Source of the DNA: Culex pipiens pallens
Lineage: Eukaryota; Arthropoda; Insecta; Diptera; Culicidae
Direction of reading: 5' to 3'
DNA length: 64,000 nt
NCBI RefSeq assembly: GCF_016801865.2
Contig: NC_068938.1
Coordinates: forward strand, 111,476,141-111,540,140
Of the stretch, positions 56,212 through 64,000 are shown piece after piece. Both the position numbers and the translations under genes were made by a program. Within the stretch, counting starts at the first letter, position 1, and every line of letters starts with the position of its first letter. The notes beneath the pieces were generated by a model. The model saw only the letters and a program-made list of their open reading frames with translations, did no database searches and was not told where the DNA came from.

Positions 56212-56696
56212 TACACGAAAAATACGATTTTATTATTGATCTTTTATGATATCAAGTTGAGTTCCCATGATAAATATTTTCTTAAATTTTAGGATGTTTT
56301 TGATATGTATCAAAGCATGAATAAAATCATCTTTTAAGCCATATTGCGTGATCTGGTTTGCAATCGAAAAACACATATATTTTTTTTATGAAATGTACCG
56401 TTCTGAAGTTATTGCCTCTTTTGAGTACTTATTTTATTTTTTTTTGGGTTTTTAGAGTTCAAAAAATATTTTTGAAAGACAAGCACTTAAACAAATATAT
56501 TTTTAAAGCTAAGAAAATTTATCATATTTCTTTCTCTGGAACTTTGGAAATTGAGCAATCAGTTTCTGAGATGCAGCTTCATAAAAAATTCGAATCGACG
56601 AAAATAAATTTCTCTTAGTGTCAACTCAGTTCGCTTATAATTTCAATTGACGATATCTTGGAAACTATTGGTTATATTTTTAATGTTAAAAATTGA
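56212..56696. repeat. Direct repeat pair, left copy (~485 bp)
   Basis: Highly similar and collinear with 58072-58556: ATCTGGTTTGCAATCGAAAA, ATGAAATGTACCGTTCT, TTTTTGAAAGACAAGCACTT/C. The TA MITE 56699-58069 lies exactly between the copies. Confidence 0.75.
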
Positions 56697-56698
56697 TA

Positions 56699-58069
56699 CA
56701 GTCAGTGGGGGTGACATTGGGCCTGGGGGTGAGATTGGGTCAAAATGTTTTTTACGGATTTTACCATTTCTCAGGTTCTTCTCAATGAAACTGAATTCTG
56801 TTGAAAGGGTTGTGTAGGGGACATCTTAAGATGACTTCGCTGAAAAAATCTCGTTCTCAGAACAAATCCTATTATTTTGGCAGCTGTCTTAAGTTGAGGT
56901 ACGATTTTGGCCAAAAATGCCCTCTCGAAAAATCATTTTTCTAATATTTTTGTTGGAATTGCTCGAAAACTACCCAAATGTTTGAAAATCTTCACTTCAA
57001 ACATTGTAGCATGTCAATACGATTCCCTCGAACAAGAAACACTGTTGGATGATTTGTTTTTACCATATCGTTGTATTTGAGCATCATTGATTGCATAATT
57101 GGCAAAGGGAGCGCGTGGTCGTAAAAAATATTCGGAGTGAAAAGTGATTTCTTTTGTGATTTTCAAAGCCCTTCCTATATCATCGTTGATCGGAAGGCAC
57201 GGCGTTGGGTTGATTGAGTTTAAATTTTTCGAATAAGGTTTTATTTTTTTTTGCGGTGAAAAAGCCAATTCTATATAATGAACGAAAGACGCACTGACAA
57301 TTTGGGTCGTTGAGTTAATAGTGGAGCAAAATAACTGTGTGTGAGTGATTTTGTGTGTTAACCATAAAGACCTTCCCATAGCATCGTTGCTCGGAAGGCT
57401 CGCCGACGGGTCTGTTATGAAAGTCCTCCCCATAGCGTCGTAGCTCGGAAGCATCGAAAAGCCAATACCTTATCCTACTAACCCAAAAAATATTAATCAC
57501 GTGATGCTTGAAGGAGATGCTGTGGATTCAACGGTCTCAAGCGGTATCAACAAGTATATAGCGAAAAACTATGTGCTTGATGAGTCTGCAACTTCAACTA
57601 TCGGACTAACATTCCTCCCTTTCGTTGAACTGTAGGCTTCTTGGGAGGGCGCCGGTATTGACTAATAAAGTAGAGATCTTCAGAGGTTAAACAGTGAACG
57701 GATGGTTGGCTCCCACTGATCATTTTTGATTCATTGTTTAACTTCAGCTGATCTGTCAATAACGGAGTAGCAGCTCATTGGCAGTCAACCATGCTCATGC
57801 TCATGCTCATGCTCGTTGTATTTGAGCATCATTTTAGTTTCATTTGACCTAATGTCACCCCCTCTAAGGGGTGAGATTGGGTCAATTTTCAAACAATAGG
57901 CATTTAAGATAGTGTTCATCAAAATCCACCATATTTTGGGAAAATGTTAGTTAACTATCTAAGAACAAATCTACGTTGAAAGATTTTCGATGTTATTTAA
58001 ATTGTATTTGTTATTAAGAAAATACGAGAGGTGTATCGTTTTTTGACCCATAGTCACCCCCACTGACGG
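56699..58069. mobile_element. TA-flanked MITE, TIR CAGTCAGTGGGGGTGAC
   Basis: Ends CAGTCAGTGGGGGTGACATT and, inverted, CCGTCAGTGGGGGTGACTAT are bordered by TA (56697-56698 and 58070-58071). GGGGTGAGATTGGGTCAA motifs recur inside at 56725 and 57868. Removing the nested retroposon and one duplication leaves about 626 bp. No transposase. Confidence 0.75.
57089..57813 (+). mobile_element. 725-bp retroposon with CATGCT tail and 20-bp duplications
   Basis: Perfect 20-bp direct repeats CGTTGTATTTGAGCATCATT lie at 57069-57088 and 57814-57833. The right end is (CATGCT)n (57791-57813), a microsatellite tail shared (inverted) with 25804. The body holds three ~35-bp repeats of the type CCTTCCGAGCAACGATGCTA (minus strand; about 57170-57205, 57363-57400 and 57420-57455). 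A 146-residue minus-strand frame (57014-57454) translates them as L-P-S-N-D-A-M-G-R-like repeats but runs past the element edge, so it is not a native gene. No RT domain. Confidence 0.75.
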
Positions 58070-58071
58070 TA

Positions 58072-58556
58072 CACGAATAAGTCGATTTTATTATTGAATT
58101 TTTATGATATCAAGTTGAGTTTCCATGACATTTTTTTTTTTATTTTAGGATGTTTTTGATATGTATAAGGGCATGAAAAAAATCATCTTTTAAGCCATAT
58201 TGCGTGATCTGGTTTGCAATCGAAAAACGCCTAACTTTTTTTTATGAAATGTACCGTTCTTAAGTTATTGCCTCTTTTGAGTACTTATTTTTTTTGGGTT
58301 TTTAGAGTTCAAAAAATATTTTTGAAAGACAAGCACCTAAACAAATATATTTTTAGAGCTAAGAAAATTTTTTATAATTTTTTCTCTGGAACTTTGGAAA
58401 TCGAGCAATCAGTTACTGATTTAAAAAATTAGAATCGACGAAAATGAATTTCTCTTAGTGTCAACTCAGTTAGCCTATAATTTTAAACTGATGATATCTC
58501 GGAAACTATTGATCATATTTTCAATGTTAAAAATTGATACTTTAGTGAAATTTGAA
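58072..58556. repeat. Direct repeat pair, right copy
   Basis: Partner of 56212-56696, with small indels (for example the T-run near 58130). Confidence 0.75.
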
Positions 58557-58744
58557 ATCCTTTCAATAAAAGTCATTTCAAAATTTTAAAATTGAGCTAA
58601 ACTTTTGAAAAGGTCTGCAAAATAGATAATTATCCTTATATCAAATGTAGGACAACATCATATATTTTTGAAATATTTTTATATAATTCATGTTTTCTTT
58701 ACCCGATTTTGTACAATCTCGTACTTTGGCTTAAAAATGACTTT

Positions 58745-59165
58745 TTACAATTCCGTCGTGAAACTACTTACTTTTCCTGTCATTCTTGAACGACGATATA
58801 GCCTACTTTTCTGTACCAGAAATAACAGAATCGAATAGCAACACTTTTCAAAATAAATGCTGAAAAGTTCTACTTTTCAGCACTGAAATGGGTGCTGAAA
58901 AGTTGAACTTTTCCGCACTTGTTTCGAAAAGTAACACTTTTCAACATTTTTTTGATTCAAACGATTTATTGACAAAATACATGAAAATTTGACATAAAAT
59001 TTCACTCAATGGGTGTTTTCGGAATTGCAAAAAATGTTGTATGTAACTCGTTGCAAAACTTGATTTTTCAGCACTCTTCGTATTTATCCAACTTGGTAAA
59101 CCTCGTTGGATAAATGTACGACTCGTGCTGAAAAAATCCTCTTTTTGCAACTTGTTGCATAAACT
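58745..59165. mobile_element. GTCGTGAAACTAC repeat family, copy 3
   Basis: Starts ATTCCGTCGTGAAACTACTT and is collinear with 20290-20690. It carries GAAAAGT inverted motifs and ends near CTTTTTGCAACTTGTTGCAT. Confidence 0.6.
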
Positions 59166-60140
59166 ACTATTTAAATCTCCTTCAACCCTGGCCACCACTA
59201 GTGAATGTCGAAAAGTTAACAAAAGTACTTTCATGTTTCCATTTTCCCTCGGCACGGTCGTCGACTACCAACGAACGGTACAGTAGTGATGATGACTATG
59301 CTCGGGAGTTCCCAGAGTAGGACACATTCTACCAACTTGTCTCGGCCAGGGCACCTACCTTTCTCCAAGTCCAAGCCATACACACACACACACACACACA
59401 CTCACACTCGGAACCATAACCCATATCGTCGTCGTGCACCGCCACACTTTGCCCATTTCCTTTATTATTCATTATTATAATGAGCCAGAAACGAAGAATA
59501 TAACATTTTGATGATACAACAATACCCTTTTATCATTCATACTCATCTTTTATATGGTGCACGTATTACCATCATTCGCAAACATTGTGTGGTTGTCTGC
59601 CACACACAGCCCTTTCTGCATTTTCCGAGCATAAACCACGTGGAGGGAAAGTTGGGGTGGGTGGCTATCAAGTCACCTTTTTATGTTGCACATCATCACG
59701 CTTTCGCTTCCACTTTTCGGGGAACGCGAGCGCGCGCCCGTTCATTTTCCTGATTTCATTTTCAAGAAAAGCTTTTTCCCGCCTTCCCACACGCGTTTTC
59801 CCCCCAAAAGAAAACTTTTCTTCTGGGAACATATTTTCCTCGCGCGCAGAGCATAGGGATTGTTATGTGCATAAACATGATTCCCCTTAAATCCTAAACA
59901 GAACAAAACTGCAATCACCATACATTTTCGTTCCCCGTTTCGCCTGGCTCTTGCTTCTTTTTCTTGGTTTGAAAAGTCACACGACGACGACGTCAGGTGA
60001 GAGGAAACGCTTCCCTTTTTAAAAACCGGCAATGGTTTTGCCTTCCTTTTGGATGATTCTTTCGAAATAAATGCATGTACAACTTCACAGCATCTTCACC
60101 CCGAGAAAGTTTAGAGCGAGTGGGAAATTGTTGGACAATG
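59166..60140. other. Single-copy intergenic DNA
   Basis: No gene. A (CA)n tract lies at about 59380-59402. Frames of 60-100 residues overlap on both strands without recognisable domains. Confidence 0.35.
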
Positions 60141-60144
60141 TACT

Positions 60145-61265
60145 TGAATTAATGTTAGATATATTACACAGTCCAACAAGATTTTGTTTCTGAGACGAGT
60201 ATATGTGTTCCTAGTACACCCAAAATTCAGAGTCGAGATAATCGTTCTCTCAAAATTTATTGAGGGCTCAGTGCCAAAATCGATAGAATAATGGTACCAA
60301 CTCACACCATCATAACAAATGAGTTCATTCGTTAGTTGAATCAATAAATCTCCAACAAGTGTCATACATCGACTTCTGACTTCTCCTTGGTCACCAAGCT
60401 GTGGTGGCCGAGGCAGCTAAATCATTGGATTGGTTTGTCAAAGGTCTCTGGTTCGATTCCCGTTGTCGACACTTTTGGTTTTTTGTTTGACGGATGAACT
60501 TTTTTTGCAAATGAACCTCGAGAGAATAGTTCTATCGCCCATCTCGAGCTGTGTTCTCTGCGTCCGTGAATGGTACCACTATTCTCTCGACTCGAGACCA
60601 TCATTTTCTCGGACTAGCGCTGCCAGTTTTGGGTGTAGAATTTTGCCTGCTGAATCCGAATCTGGGTCCAGAATTGCTCCAAATGGTCCCAATTTTGAGA
60701 TACACCCGTTTAAAATGTTAGTTTAGGCCAAAAATAGCTACTTTGTTGACTATTTTACAAAAGAACTATTGAATTAACAAATAAACCAATACATGTATCT
60801 TAAAGTTCACGTTTTCCCCTTTCTGAAACACCCCTGGTTTTTAAAATTTGATTGTTTCTACGCATATTTACAGCCATTTTAAAATTATATTTTCAGTTGG
60901 TTCTCATTCAAGTTTTTCCAACTTGCATGCATGTCAAATTCTAATTTTAAAATGGCTATAAATATGCGTAGAAACAATCAAATTTTAAAAACCAGGGGTG
61001 TTTCAGAAAGAGGAGAACGTGAACTTTAAGATACATGTATTGGTTTATTTGTTTATTCAATAGTTCTTTTGTAAAATAGTCAGCAAAGTAGCTAATTTTG
61101 GCCTAAACTAACATTTCAAACGGGTGTTTCTCAAAATTGGGACCATTTGGAGCAATTCTGGACCCGGATTCGGATTCAGCTGGCAAAAATCTACTAGGAA
61201 CACATATTCTCGTCTCAGAGACAAGAAACATTTGATTTTTTGTTGAACTGTGTTATTATACTTAA
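60145..61265. repeat. Near-perfect 1.1-kb palindrome
   Basis: Right arm 60945-61260 mirrors the left arm 60160-60885 once the MITE 60217-60635 is removed: TTTTGGCCTAAACTAACAT, ATACATGTATTGGTTTATTT, AAACCAGGGGTGTTTCAGAA and AGACGAG-ATATGTGTTCCTAG. The loop is about 60 bp (ATTATATTTTCAGTTGGTTC...). It is likely a foldback element. Confidence 0.8.
60217..60635. mobile_element. 419-bp TA MITE with tRNA-like core, copy 2
   Basis: Same length and ends as 19651-20069, bordered by TA (60215-60216 and 60636-60637). The empty site TTCCTAGTAGATTTT is intact, inverted, in the opposite palindrome arm (about 61188-61202). Visible differences from copy 1 are few substitutions, for example one in the box-B region (GATTCCCG against GATTCTCG). 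Confidence 0.85.
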
Positions 61266-61829
61266 ATAGACTTAATTTAAAGAGGAAATCGCTGTAAGCT
61301 AACAAAATATGTAATCTTCGAAATAAAATTTCGCAGATCCTGAATTCTACGCCAAATAGGGAAGCGATTGTACCTTACTCTCTTACTTACTTTTTTTTAC
61401 AAACTCTATAGTTTTTTTTTGATAAAAATATGCAGTTTTTCGATTGTTAATGCCCATGAGTAGGGCTATTGATTTTTTACGGCCAAAAAATTATACAGAA
61501 TGTTAATTTTAAAAACTCTGGAATTTTTCTGTAGTTTCACGTTACTTTAAAATCTGCCTAAAATTATCGCAAAAATGTGGGTTTTGAGAAAAATGGTGTA
61601 CAGGAAATTTATTGAAATAGTAAGCAGATGTTTATTATACAAAATGGTACAAAATATTGATGACAACTCAAGTTAAGCTCTCAATTATGTGATTTCTTTT
61701 TTGCAGAATTTTAATTAGAAGAATTTACGATTGAGCCATCTTATTTTTACTGAGATTTTCGAAATTTAATTTGCTTAAATATCTTTAAAACGAAATACAT
61801 CCTTTAATATCTTAAAAACCAGGGGTTTA
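61266..61829. other. AT-rich non-coding DNA
   Basis: No gene or repeat boundary recognised. Confidence 0.35.
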
Positions 61830-62404
61830 CCCCGAGCAGGGGTAAATAACACGGGAATACCAAATTTTGGTATTACTTGGGCAAATAACAGGGACCAGAA
61901 TGTGCCCTTGGTTGTCAAACTTGGTCAAATTTTTTCCATAGTTTCAGAGGAATTTGAAAAAAAAAAACACTTCAATACCAAAATAATACCAAAATGTGGT
62001 ATCCAAACTTAGCAAATTTTCCACAATTTCAAGTCATTTCTTTAGGGAGTATATCAAAAATGATTAAAATCAAGTTTGAAATTTTTGGTTGTCAATGAAA
62101 GCATTCACTTTGAGACATCACGTTAGCGCAAAATTAATTAACTTGTCAAAATTGGTTAAAAATTTCCCATAGTTTGAGAGGAATTCGATAAAACACTCTA
62201 ATTCCAAAATAATGGTGTCCGACCATTGACAAATTCTGCAATTTTTCAATATCAAAACAATACCTAAATTTGTTCTGATACCAAATTTTGCTTTTGCATA
62301 ATCCTTAACACAAATTTTAAAGGGTCCAGGAATACCAAAATTTAGTATTGATACCAGATAAAGGTATTATTACACATTCCTTTGTTATTTACCCATGCTC
62401 GGGA
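61830..62404. mobile_element. TA-flanked MITE, TIR CCCGAGCA-GGGTAAATAACA
   Basis: The left end CCCCGAGCAGGGGTAAATAA and the inverted right end TCCCGAGCATGGGTAAATAA are bordered by TA (61828-61829 and 62405-62406). Inside are several palindromic ACCAAATTTTGGTATT-type units. 575 bp, no ORF. Confidence 0.7.
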
Positions 62405-62900
62405 TAAGCAAAACATTAATCGAAAGTAGAATCTGAAATATAAGAAAACTAAAATTATGTTTGCTTATGGTTTTCAGGAAAAGGGAAATTTGAGTCGTTT
62501 AGAAAAGAATGCAAAATTGAATTTAGAACAGTTTTTTAAGCATTGTTTTTTTTTAAATTCCATAAAATACAAAAAAAGTGCCAAACACATTTTCTAACAA
62601 AAATTATTTTATTTTAACCCTCTACTGCTAAATTTATTCGTAATTCTGATTTTTCCCGTGTTGGAGGTCTTTTTGAGCAACTTTTGTTCTACGAAAAACT
62701 TTACTTCTGTTGTTCTATGTTTTAGTTGTTTTATTTGTAGTTATTTAATTGGCATTTATATTGTTTAGTTTTTAATTGTTTTTGGTAGTACTTGGCCAAT
62801 TTTACCACCTCCTATCATTACAATTGGCCTTCCATAGTTTTTCATGATTTTTTTTCTTCAATTTTTTCCTTGTTTTTCACATCTTCTGCTATAGACCAAT
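62405..62900. other. AT-rich non-coding DNA
   Basis: No gene seen. It ends in a pyrimidine-rich stretch and TCTTCTGCTATAG, a splice-acceptor-like sequence, at about 62883-62895. Confidence 0.3.
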
Positions 62901-63240
62901 GTTCGGCCCGATCGTCCAGTCCCCTACGTTGTGCATTACTGCGGGGACGTCCGGAACAAGAAAACGAAACGAATATTACGACGGCGGACGAAAACACCAC
63001 TGGGAGGACGGTACAATAAAATAAAACACGACGACTTTCTTGGTCCCGATGAGACGACCAGTCTCAACGGGTGTCAAAATGCAACAAAAACGAATTTATT
63101 TCACACAATTTACTTTCAACATTCAAAACAATAACAAGTCAAGTAGACGTCAGTTGCCACCACTCTCTTTCGTACTCACCCCCCCCGTGCGACGGGGGGT
63201 GATAAATAATCACCGATAATAGGGTCCGCGACCCAACAAC
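62896..63240 (+). other. GC-richer block, possible retroelement or exon remnant
   Basis: After the acceptor-like TATAG, two frames are open. One gives HYCGDVRNKKTKRILRRRTK, a basic stretch reaching a stop at 63134; the other gives RCALLRGRPEQENETN. Their composition contrasts sharply with the surroundings. A polypurine/GC segment (CCCCCCGTGCGACGGGGGG, 63179-63197) follows. It could be the 3' part of an LTR retrotransposon or an isolated exon; I cannot decide. Confidence 0.25.
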
Positions 63241-64000
63241 CAATATAATTAGAATTGTTAAAAAATGCGTAGAGGCATAGTCTGGGACACTACAAAAATT
63301 ACAAATTGCAAACTTATTTTTACTCAAAATATTAGAAATGTTAGCATAAAACACAGCCAATGTTGATCCCTTAAAAATAACATCGGCAAAGCCAAATAAA
63401 GAGTTCTTCTTTTCAATGCTTTTTAAAGATCATAAATTGTAAAAAAATAGTTTTTTTTTGTGGATTTTTAGATCGAAGCCCGTCTAGAGGCGGGGTTGGG
63501 TTGTACAGGGTTAAATCAAAATGAAAAAAAAAAAAAAAAAAAATGCTTATGACCAAATTTTTATTTTTTCTTGAACTTTCCTTGCGTTTTGTGCAATTTT
63601 GTCTTCTTTTTTAAATGTAACATTGATTTGAAATTTTAAAAAGAAAAAAAATGCTGCTGTGCGGTTTCATTCTGTGCAGTTTTGAACATCATTCTTTCAC
63701 ATTCTTTTTTGAAAATTTGTGTAATAGAGATTTTTTGTGTGCATAATATTAGGGAGGAATCGAAAATTGGCATTTGGGTCCCAAATAACATCCTAAAATT
63801 TGGGAGTGATTGGTCAAGTCTACGATTAGCGCAAACGATTGAAATTTGTATGAAAATTACTATGAGGAAACTCGCATTTTTACGTTTTTTTCCTGTACAA
63901 AATTTATATTTTATTGATTTATGAAACTAACACCATAGAAGTATAGTCTGGGATGTCCCGAACAACTTTCCCCAAGCCAGTATGGTGCCAAGGTGCTTTT
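63241..64000. other. AT-rich non-coding DNA at window end
   Basis: No gene seen. The dispersed motif ATAGTCTGGGA occurs at 63276 and 63942. A poly(A) run at 63523-63543 may be a retroelement tail. Confidence 0.3.

Noticed and set aside
57014..57454. 146-residue minus-strand ORF with repeated SND-MGR-like motifs
   Set aside because: It crosses the boundary between the retroposon and its MITE host; the repeated peptide reflects three internal DNA repeats.

Overview
The window is insect nuclear DNA, most likely from a culicid mosquito of the Culex pipiens group. The evidence is very short introns (about 40-56 bp), AT-rich intergenic DNA around one GC-richer gene, and dense nested MITEs, tRNA-derived SINEs and non-LTR fragments. 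SINE and MITE families of this kind (Twin, Mimo) have been described from Culex. The species call is inference; no database was searched. No prokaryotic operon, CRISPR array or rRNA is visible.

Only one host protein gene is well supported. It is a three-exon minus-strand gene at 28430-31483 encoding about 980-986 residues of axonemal dynein heavy chain tail and linker. It then stops, with an AATAAA signal about 20 bp downstream, so the AAA motor is absent. The second substantial coding region (32596-35211, plus strand) is the reverse transcriptase, RNase H and CCHC part of a 5'-truncated non-LTR retrotransposon. It sits directly behind a tRNA-Thr-like cloverleaf and about 170 bp from a 100-N assembly gap.

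Layout: 1-8.1 kb holds a LINE tail, a SINE with two convergent tRNA-like modules, hairpin MITEs, a TA-flanked MITE and a 1.4-kb TTAA-flanked foldback. 9.1-10.0 kb is a pure 8-bp satellite. 10-15.6 kb holds MITEs and a foldback; 15.6-18 kb is single-copy non-coding DNA; 18-20.7 kb is a foldback carrying two datable insertions. 23-27.6 kb holds SINEs and a repeat family with hairpin ends. 28.4-31.5 kb is the dynein-tail gene and 32.2-36.3 kb the LINE/SINE cluster. 36.4-38.9 kb is a 9-bp satellite with a MITE inside it. 42.6-45.4 kb is a three-level nest (foldback, then SINE, then Harbinger-like MITE). 46-62.4 kb holds further MITEs, the second TTAA foldback, a GGAGTC-rich element, a MITE carrying a retroposon with 20-bp target duplications, and a 1.1-kb palindrome carrying the second 419-bp MITE copy.

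The mobile elements sort by the target duplications that can be read directly. Eight are flanked by TA, two by TAA, two by TTAA and one probably by TTTA. Retroposons are flanked by 11-24 bp duplications. In several cases the empty target site survives in the opposite arm of an inverted repeat or in a sister copy, so the insertion order can be read from the sequence alone.
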